64,000 nucleotides of DNA from Deltaproteobacteria bacterium (GTDB lineage: Bacteria > Myxococcota_A > Polyangia > JAAYKL01): the NCBI GenBank assembly GCA_016935665.1, contig JAFGQN010000151.1:1-64000 (forward strand). Direction: 5' to 3'. Within the stretch, counting starts at the first letter, position 1. Every line of letters starts with the position of its first letter. A model generated the notes under the pieces. That model made no database searches. It had not been told where the DNA came from and saw only the letters and a program-made list of their open reading frames with translations. Shown here piece by piece: positions 9,208 to 18,476 of this stretch. The position numbers and the translations under genes were made by a program.

Positions 9208-9777
9208 ATGACCATACCCGGACTGATTATTGTAAACATGCTGGTTGGCGCATCCGTTGCCTGGGCTGCAAGGGTTCAAATTCGCAGCCTGCAGCGTCCG
9301 GTGTTTTCCAGTCGATATTTCATCGCATTGATAATGCTGGAGATTATGATTTTTCTTCCCGTGGGAATTTATTTCAACGGATTTTACCCGGACTGGTCCT
9401 GGATGTACCTGGTGGATACCCGCAGCATCCCCGCCGGACTCACTGCCATGGCGCTGGTGCTTTACCCGGTGGCGGCCACCATGGGATATCTGGTGGGATA
9501 TTTTTCGGCCCGTGGCAACAGCGACTGGGTTTCGCTCATTTTTCTTGTTTTTTTGGGATTCGGGCTGGTAAGCCTGTTTATCGTCGGCGCCAACAAATTC
9601 ACTCTCCTGGGAACGTTCGACCAGTACCACAATAACGTCAATCTGCGCAGCTGGACAGCCACGTCGCTGTTTCCATCCATCGTCGTTTGCTGGCTGGGCG
9701 TTGCGGCATCCTGGGGATACATTCTGCTTCGATTCTGGAAAGAGGGGCACATCTCCCCGTCATCCGGAAAGAAGTAA
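9208..9777 (+). CDS. integral membrane protein of unknown function
   Basis: 189 residues with about five hydrophobic segments (near 5-20, 38-58, 78-100, 108-127 and 153-174) and a short basic, Ser-rich C-terminus. I recognise no family. It ends 23 bases before the polyprenyl synthase and runs in the same direction, so it is likely the first gene of the isoprenoid operon. A role near prenyl-lipid metabolism is conceivable but rests on position alone. Confidence 0.7.
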   Translation: MTIPGLIIVNMLVGASVAWAARVQIRSLQRPVFSSRYFIALIMLEIMIFLPVGIYFNGFYPDWSWMYLVDTRSIPAGLTAMALVLYPVAATMGYLVGYFSARGNSDWVSLIFLVFLGFGLVSLFIVGANKFTLLGTFDQYHNNVNLRSWTATSLFPSIVVCWLGVAASWGYILLRFWKEGHISPSSGKK

Positions 9778-9800
9778 ACCTCAACACACCCCAGGTTACC

Positions 9801-10835
9801 ATGAAGATCAAACTGAATCGCATCGCACAAGCTGTTCAAGACCGGCTGAAAATCGTGTTTCAATCTGTGTTTGATATTGAGCAAAAAGACTTATTTTATC
9901 CCGTACCGCCTCTGGAAATCACCACGGAAATCGAGGCACTGACGCTGCGGGGGGGCAAACGACTGCGGCCCGCGCTGATGGTAGCGGGATATGAACTTTT
10001 CAGCGACAATGCGCTAAACGACAATGCGTTGCTGGATTCGGCCTGCGCCATGGAAATGCTGCAAAGTTATTTCCTCATTCACGACGACATCATGGACAAC
10101 GACCCAGTGCGCCGCGGTGGCCCCTCGGTGCATGCGAGCCTGCAGCAGAAAACCGGCAATCGGGAACTGGGTATCCACCTGGGTATCCTGGCTGGCGATT
10201 TGGCCTGCGCTGTATGCGAATGGCTGCTGGCGAGATTGGATTGTACTGCAGAGAAACGCCGACGTGTGCAGGAAATTTTTTCAAGAATGCATATGGATGT
10301 CATATTTGGACAATCCCTTGATTTGATTGGGAATGCAGCGCCCGACGAAATCGTTCAGCGCAAAACAGCCAGTTATACCACCATTGGTCCGCTGTGCTGT
10401 GGCGCTGTGCTCGGAGGAGCGAGCGAAACGGAGGTGCGGCATATGGCGGAACTGGCAAGACCCCTTGGCATCGCGTTTCAGTATCGGGATGATTTGATCG
10501 GTGTGTTCGGTGATAGCACTGTGGTGGGCAAACCAGTGGGCAGCGATGTGAAAAACAACAAACACACATTACTTATGGAAAATGCACTGAAACATCTCGA
10601 TGAATCGAATGCCACGGCGCTCAAACATCTGTTGGAAAAAAAGAATATGAGTGAATCTGATATTGCATCCGCGCTGGCATTGATAGAAAAATCCGGCGCC
10701 AAAGGGAGCAGCGAAGCCCATATCAGTGAGTTGTTTAAAACGGTGGAGACGTCGCTTGAGGCTCTGACGTTTCGGGAAGACGGGGGGGCGTTTCTGTTGT
10801 GGCTGTCCCGCTTGCTGGCATTCAGGGAAGCGTGA
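9801..10835 (+). CDS. polyprenyl (geranylgeranyl/farnesyl-type) diphosphate synthase
   Basis: 344 residues. The trans-isoprenyl synthase signature is complete at the front: GGKRLRP (51-57) and the first Asp-rich motif DDIMD (95-99) followed by DPVRRGGPSVH. The second Asp-rich region reads QYRDDLIGVFGD (DDLIG at 230-234), followed by GKPVGSDVKNNKHT, the form seen in many actinobacterial and myxobacterial GGPP synthases. The enzyme condenses IPP with an allylic diphosphate; chain length cannot be fixed by eye. The chosen ATG (9801) makes the N-terminus match family length; an upstream in-frame ATG would overlap the membrane-protein gene. The stop overlaps the mevalonate kinase start (TGATG). 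Confidence 0.88.
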   Translation: MKIKLNRIAQAVQDRLKIVFQSVFDIEQKDLFYPVPPLEITTEIEALTLRGGKRLRPALMVAGYELFSDNALNDNALLDSACAMEMLQSYFLIHDDIMDNDPVRRGGPSVHASLQQKTGNRELGIHLGILAGDLACAVCEWLLARLDCTAEKRRRVQEIFSRMHMDVIFGQSLDLIGNAAPDEIVQRKTASYTTIGPLCCGAVLGGASETEVRHMAELARPLGIAFQYRDDLIGVFGDSTVVGKPVGSDVKNNKHTLLMENALKHLDESNATALKHLLEKKNMSESDIASALALIEKSGAKGSSEAHISELFKTVETSLEALTFREDGGAFLLWLSRLLAFREA

Positions 10836-11725
10836 TGACGGCATATACCGGACACGCCGGCAGCAAGGTGATTCTTTTGGGGGAACACGGGGTCGTCCAT
10901 GGCACAGATGCGTTGGTGGTTGGACTGCAGACAGGCCTTAGCGCCACCGCAACGCAGGCCGATGAATTTTCGGTTTCCATCCCCGACTGGTCCCTGTCCA
11001 ACCGCGACATTTTGCAAAAATTGTGCGAGGCGTTTGGCCGCATGTTTGACATTCTGGAATGTCGCGGTGCGCGCATTGCGTTTAAAGTAAATGCCGATAT
11101 TCCATCACGCGCCGGCCTCGGCGCATCTGCGTCCCTGGGAATGGCCTGTGCGCGAGCCACCTGTGGACTGCTGAATCTGGATGCTGACGAAGAGCTGATT
11201 TTTAATGCTGTTCTTTCGTTTGAGAATGTATTTCATCACAATTCATCCGGCGTTGATATCCGAGCGGTGGCCCGAACCGGTTGTGGCGTGTACCATCGCA
11301 AACGAGGCTACCAGCCCCTGGCTGCGCCAATTCCCTCACTGATGGTGATACATTCCGGCGCCCCCGGCGCCACCCGGGACACCGTATTGAAATTCGAACG
11401 GCGGTTGCAGACCCATCGGCTCGCCTCCAGCCAGCTCAAACGCATTCAGGACATGGTCCGCGTCGGCGTTGACGCGCTGATGTCAAAGGACACCGCGGCA
11501 TTGGGAAAGGCGATGAATGAGGTTCAGGATGCGCTTTGCTGGTTTGACATGTCCACAGATGCGCTGGACCATATTTGCCAGCTCGCACTCAACGCCGGGG
11601 CACTGGGCGCCAAACTCACTGGCGGCGGGGGCGGCGGCTGTGCCATAGCGCTGCTGGCAGAAGAAGGGCAAAGAGAGGAAATGAAACGGAAATTCGCGGA
11701 TGCAGGATATAGAGTGGTGATGTAA
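10835..11725 (+). CDS. mvk: mevalonate kinase
   Basis: 296 residues, GHMP kinase. Motif 1 is KVILLGEHGVVHG (11-23), the ATP-binding glycine/serine loop is PSRAGLGASASLG (90-102), the catalytic Asp is in SSGVDI (Asp141), and the C-terminal motif is TGGGGGGCAIALL. The EHGVVHG form is typical of mevalonate kinases rather than galactokinase or homoserine kinase. It phosphorylates mevalonate to 5-phosphomevalonate. The start overlaps the stop of the prenyl synthase (TGATG) and the stop overlaps the next start (TAATG), a tightly coupled set. An ATG upstream inside the prenyl synthase gene is less likely. Confidence 0.88.
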   Translation: MTAYTGHAGSKVILLGEHGVVHGTDALVVGLQTGLSATATQADEFSVSIPDWSLSNRDILQKLCEAFGRMFDILECRGARIAFKVNADIPSRAGLGASASLGMACARATCGLLNLDADEELIFNAVLSFENVFHHNSSGVDIRAVARTGCGVYHRKRGYQPLAAPIPSLMVIHSGAPGATRDTVLKFERRLQTHRLASSQLKRIQDMVRVGVDALMSKDTAALGKAMNEVQDALCWFDMSTDALDHICQLALNAGALGAKLTGGGGGGCAIALLAEEGQREEMKRKFADAGYRVVM

Positions 11726-12669
11726 TGTACGGAATTTCAGTCAGTGCACCGGGAAAATTGTTTCTGAGTGGCGAGTATGCCGTTCTCGAAGGGGCAGAAG
11801 CCGTGATTTCGTCTGTGGGCCGTCGCGTTACCGCCACAACGGTGCGCGATAATATTCCCCAGTCTAAATTGCTCAAAGATGTGAGAGATGCGGTGGCGCA
11901 GTTTCTGTACTATCGAACCGGCGCCAACGCGGGGCAGCTTCCCAATATCGAAATAGACAGCAGGGGATTTTCGGTGGGCAATCACAAACTGGGAATTGGC
12001 TCCTCTGCCGCAGTGTCCGCCTCTGCCACCGGGGCTTTATTTGAGTGGGCCGGTCTGACCATAAATGACCATCGCGACACCATTTGCCAGGTGGCCACCG
12101 ACGCGCATCGCACCTATCAGAACGGCAGCGGTTCCGGAGCGGATGTGGCGACGTCGGTTTATGGCGGCACCATCATTTTCTCTCACAATCAACCGGTGAT
12201 TCAATCGACAGTGTCACAAATCAGGAAGGTCTTTATCTGGACCGGAAAATCCGCTTCCACGGTCTCACTGATGGAAGAGGTGCGGGCGCTGAAATTGCGA
12301 CAACCCGAGGTATATGCCAGCGAGATGGGGCGGTTGGTGACGCTGGCCCATCAATTGGCTCATGAGTTTTGCTGTGGCGGGGCCCCGAAACTGATCGCCC
12401 TCACGCGGCAGTATGGGGATGCGCTTCTGGCACTGGGAACAGCGGCCCATATTGACATCGTTACGGAGCAAATGAAATCCATTGCAACGGTGGCCACGGC
12501 TTGTGACGGTGCATCCAAACCGTCCGGCGCCGGTGGGGGGGATGCTGTGGTAGCCCTGTTTGAGAATTCGGCGGATGCCAATAGATTTGTTTCAATCATG
12601 CATCAGCAGAATCTGGAAGTGCTCGATTTCGATACCCATGTGGCTGGCCTGCGACGCGAGGATGTTTAA
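11725..12669 (+). CDS. phosphomevalonate kinase, GHMP type
   Basis: 314 residues. GHMP kinase motifs: SAPGKLFLSGEYAVLEG (7-23), KLGIGSSAAVSASATG (88-103), NGSGSGADVATSVYGG with the likely catalytic Asp140, and KPSGAGGGDAVVALF near the C-terminus. The SGEYAVLEG and GSGSGADVATSVYGG signatures are those of bacterial and fungal phosphomevalonate kinases. It converts phosphomevalonate to mevalonate diphosphate. Start and the preceding stop share TAATG. Together with mvk it gives two consecutive steps; the diphosphomevalonate decarboxylase is not in the window. Confidence 0.87.
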   Translation: MYGISVSAPGKLFLSGEYAVLEGAEAVISSVGRRVTATTVRDNIPQSKLLKDVRDAVAQFLYYRTGANAGQLPNIEIDSRGFSVGNHKLGIGSSAAVSASATGALFEWAGLTINDHRDTICQVATDAHRTYQNGSGSGADVATSVYGGTIIFSHNQPVIQSTVSQIRKVFIWTGKSASTVSLMEEVRALKLRQPEVYASEMGRLVTLAHQLAHEFCCGGAPKLIALTRQYGDALLALGTAAHIDIVTEQMKSIATVATACDGASKPSGAGGGDAVVALFENSADANRFVSIMHQQNLEVLDFDTHVAGLRREDV

Positions 12670-12779
12670 CCACCCGTTGATTTGAACCAATGTTCGCCTT
12701 GGCGGCTCCATCCGCACCTGCCGCAAAAAAAACCATGGAGGTGTCGACGTTTGCGAGTATACACCTTATAAATGTCAAT

Positions 12780-13583
12780 ATGAAAACTATGGACGAAACA
12801 TATCCTGTGGCCCTGGTCACCGGGGGCGCCGGGGCCATTGGTCAGGCCATTGCCGAAGGCCTGCTTAAAAAGGGATTTGCCGTAACGGTGGTGGTGCGTT
12901 CCGACAGTCAGGGAAAACGCGTTGTGTCCGCACTCGAAACCAACGCTTCGGCGCCCATTTCGTACAAAACATGTGATTTGTCGGTGCACCGGGATATTCT
13001 GGCCCTGGCGGACAGCTGGTCGGGACCGCTTCACGTACTGGTAAATAACGCCGCCACCTGCCCCAGGCAACGAACTCTGAATGCGGAAGGCATTGAAATG
13101 CAATTTGCCACCAATGTACTCGCCTATTTTCGCATGATGAACGCGTTTGCGGACGTGCTGACCCAGTCTGCGCCCGCGCGGATTGTGAACGTGGCCAGTT
13201 ACTGGGCAGGGGGCCTGCGTCTCGACGATTTGGAGTTTACAAAACGCCCATATGACAACGACAGCGTGTATCGGCAATCCAAACAGGCCGACCGCATGCT
13301 GAGCCGGGCGTTTGCCATGCATTTTGACGCCCATGGAATTACGGTGAACGCATGTCATCCCGGCGACGTTCGCAGCAAAGTATCGCGGGACCTGGGATTT
13401 GGGGGTCATGAATCCCCGGCGCAGGGAGCCGCCACCCCATTGTATCTGGCCACATCGTCGGACGTGGCCAGAACAAGCGGTGCATACTTTGCCCACCAGC
13501 GGCAGGAAAGATGTCAATTTTCGGAGGATATGGCACAGGTGATGGAACTTTATGCGGTTTGCGGCCGCTATGACCGAAAATGA
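12780..13583 (+). CDS. short-chain dehydrogenase/reductase
   Basis: 267 residues from ATG 12780. Rossmann motif TGGAGAIG (14-21), NNAA (89-92), and the catalytic Ser140, Tyr164 and Lys168 (YRQSK) are all present, so it should be an active classical SDR using NAD(P)H. The run HPGDVRSKVSRDLGF is reminiscent of retinol dehydrogenase/WW-domain-oxidoreductase-like members, which reduce hydrophobic carbonyls; substrate remains open. The start is uncertain: ATG 12735 follows the isoprenoid genes more closely but gives an atypical N-terminus, and neither has a clear ribosome site. It lies about 110 bases after the phosphomevalonate kinase gene and may be co-transcribed. Confidence 0.85.
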   Translation: MKTMDETYPVALVTGGAGAIGQAIAEGLLKKGFAVTVVVRSDSQGKRVVSALETNASAPISYKTCDLSVHRDILALADSWSGPLHVLVNNAATCPRQRTLNAEGIEMQFATNVLAYFRMMNAFADVLTQSAPARIVNVASYWAGGLRLDDLEFTKRPYDNDSVYRQSKQADRMLSRAFAMHFDAHGITVNACHPGDVRSKVSRDLGFGGHESPAQGAATPLYLATSSDVARTSGAYFAHQRQERCQFSEDMAQVMELYAVCGRYDRK

Positions 13584-13937
13584 TGGGCCATTTGCCCTCG
13601 CCAGGGCAACCATAAAAATGGATTTCGGAGTTTGGCTGCGGATATAAAATAACTTCGATAACCAAAAAAATTAACTTGAGGAGAATATTTATGGAACGAT
13701 TCGGTGGCTGATGAGTACTTTATGATCGGCCAATGAAGTTTTAACGATGAGCGTCACTGAGGTGCGTTCCGTGCAACACGTTCAACGGTCCGTGCGAGAT
13801 GCCATGCGTTCAGACTGGCCGACGGCGCTATACTGGAAAATGCCGGAATGTTCCAGAATATCGATGAAATTGAATCGGTGCCAATCGTTTCCGTGCTTCA
13901 TTTTTGCTGAAACGGGAGAGCTGCATATCGAACTATC
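13584..13937. other. intergenic stretch with possible gene remnant
   Basis: No convincing gene. There is a strong ribosome site (TTGAGGAG) at about 13677-13684, followed by ATG at 13691, but the frame closes after six codons (MERFGG). A later patch in another frame (about 13820-13910) reads DGAILENAGMFQNIDEIE and looks protein-like before a stop. This could be the frame-broken remnant of a small gene. Promoter for the downstream histidine kinase not identified with certainty. Confidence 0.35.
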
Positions 13938-16583
13938 ATGAGTTATGTCATTTGGGAAAAAATACAAAATACTCACAAAAAACCTGCTTCATATTTGGAA
14001 ACTGGTATACTCACCACAAATATGCGACGCGTAATAGATCAAAATGGCGCTCCAGGTCAGCTGCCTCTGTGGACCTGGATAGTGCCCCTGCTGATTTTTC
14101 ATCTGGCCACCCGTCTGGTAGCATTGATGGGAGCGCCCTCCCCTGTGTCCATCTGGTATTTGTCATTGCCCATTGCAATGACAATGATTCACTGGTGGGG
14201 TCCAAGAGTGCTCCTTGGATTGTATGTAAACGCCGTCGCCAGCGCCTTCCTGCTGGGGGTGGATGAGCCAACGACCTGGCTTTACAGAGCACTTCCCGAA
14301 GTGACTGCCGTATTCACATCCTGGCTGCTTTTCACGCGGTTGTTCAAAGGCAAATGCTGGTTGCCGGACACCGCGAACACCGTTGCATGGTTCCTTTTGG
14401 GGGTGCTTGTTCCCCTCATCTTCACGGTGACGGGACTGTTTAACACAGAAAACATGGAATTGGGATTGTTTACAAAACGATTTATGTGGGTGGCATGGTG
14501 GGCGTATATCGAAGATGTGTTCAGCACCCTGGCCATTGCTTCGCCACTGTTCATTTTCAGCACACCGTTTCTCGAAGAGCGCAGGTGGTCGCTCACAGTG
14601 GGTGCTCGTCGGCCCGCATGGATTCCCTCCAAACGAACGAAACCCGCTTCATTTTGGGAATTGGCCGCTCTGTGTTCAGGTGTCGCCGCGCTCAGTGCGA
14701 CCATGCCGTTCGAAAAATACTGGTTTTTGTACGGTGTTTTTTCGCTGTGGAGCGCGCTGCGTTATGGAATAGCGGTGGCCACCACTGTAAATTCCGCCAT
14801 GGTGGTTCTGGCGTTCATCATCCCGATGCTGTTCACCGAAAACGACCCTGGAACAACCCGAATGTTCAGCGGCCTGGTCTCGGTGCATCCTGGTATGACG
14901 CTGCTCTATGTGATTAGCCTGATTACTGCACGAAGTTTCAGCGATATCATGAATGAAATGAAAGAACGCATTCAGGCGGAGGTGGCATTGCGCAAAGAAA
15001 AAGCGTTCACCGACACCGCATTGGATGCGCAACAGGATGTGTTCCTCGTATTTGAACCGGTTTCGGGAAAACCGATTCGATGGAATGAAGCGTTTCGAGC
15101 GGCAAGCGGTATCAGCGATGAAGAAATTCAAAACACGCGCATCCCCCACGACTGGGTTCAACCCAAAGAGCTGGATTCGGTGCTGAAAAAAATGGATGCG
15201 CTCATGACGCTGCAAAGGGGAACGCTGGAACTTACCTTTTTATCCCGTAGCGGCGTGCAGATTCCCATGGAATATGTGGTATCGGTAATGACCGAGGAAA
15301 ATTCGGAACAGACAAGCTACATAATTGCCGTTGGTCGCAACATTTCCGAGCGAAAGCGCGTGGAGCACGAGCGAAAGGAATTGGAGGCGCAGTTGCGTCA
15401 GGCCCTGAAAATGGAAGCCATTGGCACTCTCGCCGCGGGTATTGCCAACGATTTTAATAATATTCTGTCCACCATCATCGGTTTTTCCGAGCTGGTTTTC
15501 GACGAAGTTAAACAGACGCCCCATTTGAAATCCCATATGGAACACGTCCTGTCCGCAGGAGACCGGGCCAAATCCCTGGTACGACAGATTCTGGCATTCA
15601 GTCGCCAATCCGAAGGCACGCGCACGTTCTTTTTACCCGCCACAGTGCTAAGGGAAACCATTAAACTGCTGCGAACATCTGCTCCAGCTAATATTGAAAT
15701 CAAAGAAGAAATTCTCGAGAGCGCCAGCTCGGTAAACGCAGATCCCACACAGTTTCACCAGGTTTTGATGAATCTATATACCAATGCCTGCCACGCCATG
15801 GAAGATACAGGGGGCAGGTTGACCATTTCGCTGCAGCGGGTGCTGTTGAGTCGGGACGACCTTAAAAATGAACCACAGATTCCTCCAGGCGATTATGTGG
15901 AACTGGCTGTGACGGATACGGGAACGGGGATTTCCATAGACATCCTGGACAAAATATTTGAACCCTATTTTACCACTAAAAGCATCGGTCGCGGCACTGG
16001 GCTGGGATTGGCCATTGTCCACGGTATTGTGAAAAGCAGTGGTGGTTTTATTCGCATTGAAACCGAGGAAGGGGTGGGCACGGAGTTTCAGGTATATTAC
16101 CCCGTTTCAAGTGACGATGAATCATTGAGCCCATCCGCCGCCACCGACACCTTGCCCGCCGGTACCGAACATATTCTGTATGTGGATGACGAAGCCGACA
16201 TCCTGGCGGTAAGCGAGCGCATCCTTTCCAAAGCGGGCTATAAGCTGACCACCAGCCGTTCCGGTGTTGAAGCACTCGAACTGTTCAGACAGAACCCATC
16301 GGCCTTTGACCTGGTGATCACGGATCAGGCCATGCCCGAAATGGGAGGAATGGAACTTTCGAAGGAGATTTCGTCCATTCGCCCCGATTTACCCATCCTG
16401 CTGTACACCGGCTATGCCACCGACGTCGACCGGGAAAATCTGGACCAATTCGGTATACATAAAGTGCTGGTCAAACCCCTGCGAATGAACCTGCTTGGCG
16501 CTGCAGTACGTGAAGTCATCGACAATTTTCCCCGTGAACGGGAATCCCGACCCACAGAATCCCCCCTGAAACCGGGGCTGTGA
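13938..16583 (+). CDS. hybrid sensor histidine kinase with Asn in place of the phospho-acceptor His
   Basis: 881 residues (or from ATG 14022; neither start has a clear ribosome site). The N-terminal 330 residues are a multi-span MASE1-like membrane sensor. A PAS domain follows (about 355-470), then a HisKA dimerisation helix, HATPase (N-box NLYTNACHAME, DTGTGIS, GRGTGLGLAIVHG), and a C-terminal receiver with phospho-acceptor Asp796 (VITDQAMPEMGG), LYTGY and VKPL. In the H-box the sequence is GTLAAGIANDFNNIL where relatives have GGIAHDFNNIL: residue 504 is Asn (codon AAC, 15447-15449). Autophosphorylation on the usual site is therefore impossible; the nucleotide-binding and receiver residues look intact. 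It ends just before the convergent Ser/Thr kinase gene. Confidence 0.9.
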   Translation: MSYVIWEKIQNTHKKPASYLETGILTTNMRRVIDQNGAPGQLPLWTWIVPLLIFHLATRLVALMGAPSPVSIWYLSLPIAMTMIHWWGPRVLLGLYVNAVASAFLLGVDEPTTWLYRALPEVTAVFTSWLLFTRLFKGKCWLPDTANTVAWFLLGVLVPLIFTVTGLFNTENMELGLFTKRFMWVAWWAYIEDVFSTLAIASPLFIFSTPFLEERRWSLTVGARRPAWIPSKRTKPASFWELAALCSGVAALSATMPFEKYWFLYGVFSLWSALRYGIAVATTVNSAMVVLAFIIPMLFTENDPGTTRMFSGLVSVHPGMTLLYVISLITARSFSDIMNEMKERIQAEVALRKEKAFTDTALDAQQDVFLVFEPVSGKPIRWNEAFRAASGISDEEIQNTRIPHDWVQPKELDSVLKKMDALMTLQRGTLELTFLSRSGVQIPMEYVVSVMTEENSEQTSYIIAVGRNISERKRVEHERKELEAQLRQALKMEAIGTLAAGIANDFNNILSTIIGFSELVFDEVKQTPHLKSHMEHVLSAGDRAKSLVRQILAFSRQSEGTRTFFLPATVLRETIKLLRTSAPANIEIKEEILESASSVNADPTQFHQVLMNLYTNACHAMEDTGGRLTISLQRVLLSRDDLKNEPQIPPGDYVELAVTDTGTGISIDILDKIFEPYFTTKSIGRGTGLGLAIVHGIVKSSGGFIRIETEEGVGTEFQVYYPVSSDDESLSPSAATDTLPAGTEHILYVDDEADILAVSERILSKAGYKLTTSRSGVEALELFRQNPSAFDLVITDQAMPEMGGMELSKEISSIRPDLPILLYTGYATDVDRENLDQFGIHKVLVKPLRMNLLGAAVREVIDNFPRERESRPTESPLKPGL

Positions 16584-16614
16584 AATGACAGACGCGCTGT
16601 AACGGATAGCTATT

Positions 16615-18213
16615 TCAATCGAAAATGCTGTCCACGTCCCGTTCGATGAATCGGTCGCGGGTGGCATCCTGTGTTTTGGCCGACGCGCCGGCTGCCGTTG
16701 ACGATGCTTTTCGGTCTGAAGTCGTCGAATGGACTTTAATTGCCGGGCCCTTCACCCCACGACTGGACGCTTTGCTTTTTTTGTTGCTGGCAGCTGGTGA
16801 TTTTTGACTCGCCCCACTGACCGCCCGATTGTCGCCATCCTCTGGTGCCGTGACATCTGGCCCCTCGCCATTTATGTGCCGCACTTCCGGAAGCTCAACA
16901 GTGGGTGGCAGCACTGCCCCTTTCTCTAATCCCGGAGATGCGGCGGGAACAACAACAACCGCTCCGTTTGATGTGGTGTCGTCTAACAGAGTGGGAGACA
17001 CCGGCACGATGTTGGCATGATTGGTTTTAGTGCGTTGAGTGCTCAGAATAAACGCCACCCCCACCAGCGCCACCACCAGAGAAACAATAATAATTCCGAT
17101 AAGCAACGTGAATGTTCCTCTTGACGATTCCACCGCTGGGCGGGCCACATCAGTCTGTGACACCTGAGTCATCCCCGTGACTTCCCGCAGTTTTGCCTCA
17201 ATGTAGCGGCGATGGGCGCCCGAGGTGACCGTAGGTTCGATACTGACCGTTTTGACAGCGGGAATTCTGGGTCCTGGCGGAATGGAGCTGGGATAGACAA
17301 ACGATTTTCGATCGTCAATATTGGCCGCCGCCGCAGCACGCAGCAGAGCGTGCCGCATCTGCAGCGCCGAGGTATACCTGTCCTTACTGGACTTCGACAT
17401 GGCTTTTAGGATAACCGCCTCAATTTCCAGCGGCACATCCGGATTGACTCTGCGGGGCGCGGGAAACGGTTTGGTGGCAATTTTCAGCAGGACGTCGTTG
17501 AAATTGTCACCGGTGTAGGGAAGCTGGCCCACAAAACCTTCGTACAACACCACGCCAACGGAGTAAATATCGGCAGTATGATCGATATATCGCGACCCTT
17601 TGGCCTGCTCGGGCGCCATATACAACGGAGTCCCCATGGCGATGCCGGTCTGAGTCAGACTGAGCGCCGCATCCGACTCGAGGTATTTGGAGATACCAAA
17701 ATCGAGCAGTTTGACGAAATTGTCTCTATCTCCAATATGGGTAATAAAAATATTGTCCGGTTTCATGTCCCGGTGCACAATTTTTTTTTGGTGAGCCGCG
17801 TGTAACCCAAGCAGTGTCTGCGCAATAATATCAACAAAAAGAGGGGGGCTGGGACCCACCCACGAATCAAACCACTGGCCCAGCGACTGCCCATTCAAAA
17901 GGGGCATAATCAAATAGTAAACGTCGAAATCGCCATCATCGGGATGATGGGTTCCGAAGTCAATCACTTCGCAAATATTGTCATGACCGATGGAAGCAGC
18001 GATTTGCGCTTCCTGATGAAAGCGGTGCAACGCCGCGTCATCACTGCCTTTGTGGACTTGAAGGGTCTTAACGGCCACCTCCCGTTTCAGAATAATATTG
18101 GTGGCCCGATATACATGTCCCATGCCGCCGCTGCCGATAACATCGTCAATGCGATATTTTTTATCCAGGATGGTTCCTGGGGTCATATTAAGTAAAGAAG
18201 CCTGTTGTCTCAC
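16615..18213 (-). CDS. membrane-anchored Ser/Thr protein kinase (PknB/Stk type)
   Basis: 532 residues from a GTG at 18213 that has AGGGGA six bases upstream; the ATG further up (18279) and the internal ATG (18186) lack this. The kinase domain (about 20-290) is complete: glycine loop GSGGMG (28-32), Lys49 in VAVK, HRDMKPDN (Asp149), DFG (171-173) and APE. One membrane helix follows (about 367-390). The last 140 residues are low-complexity, with Ser/Ala/Lys and a Pro/Val-rich part, and carry no sensor domain such as PASTA. Typical of myxobacterial eukaryotic-like kinases signalling from the cell surface. Its target is unknown; the adjacent hybrid kinase is convergent and not in the same operon. 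Confidence 0.88.
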   Translation of the reverse strand: MRQQASLLNMTPGTILDKKYRIDDVIGSGGMGHVYRATNIILKREVAVKTLQVHKGSDDAALHRFHQEAQIAASIGHDNICEVIDFGTHHPDDGDFDVYYLIMPLLNGQSLGQWFDSWVGPSPPLFVDIIAQTLLGLHAAHQKKIVHRDMKPDNIFITHIGDRDNFVKLLDFGISKYLESDAALSLTQTGIAMGTPLYMAPEQAKGSRYIDHTADIYSVGVVLYEGFVGQLPYTGDNFNDVLLKIATKPFPAPRRVNPDVPLEIEAVILKAMSKSSKDRYTSALQMRHALLRAAAAANIDDRKSFVYPSSIPPGPRIPAVKTVSIEPTVTSGAHRRYIEAKLREVTGMTQVSQTDVARPAVESSRGTFTLLIGIIIVSLVVALVGVAFILSTQRTKTNHANIVPVSPTLLDDTTSNGAVVVVPAASPGLEKGAVLPPTVELPEVRHINGEGPDVTAPEDGDNRAVSGASQKSPAASNKKSKASSRGVKGPAIKVHSTTSDRKASSTAAGASAKTQDATRDRFIERDVDSIFD

Positions 18214-18476
18214 ACTGATTCCCCTGTTTGAGAGTGTCCCGCCAGCAACGCAGTTATCTATGATAACGTTATAAAACATTGCTGCAAAGATGCAAATGAT
18301 GACAACGCATAAACACGGTATTTAATTCCAACATTATCAAATGACGAACAGAATCGGCAATACCTCTAAACAGCCCAATGCCATTGAGTTTCCCTTTCGC
18401 TAAAAGATGCACAGACACTGGCGCTGACTTCAGAATCCTGCTAGTTTTCGGTATTCAATTTTTTTTGGAGGATACC

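Noticed and set aside
12666-13613. 315-codon minus-strand frame opposite the short-chain dehydrogenase
   Set aside because: The plus-strand gene has all catalytic motifs; the minus frame has none.
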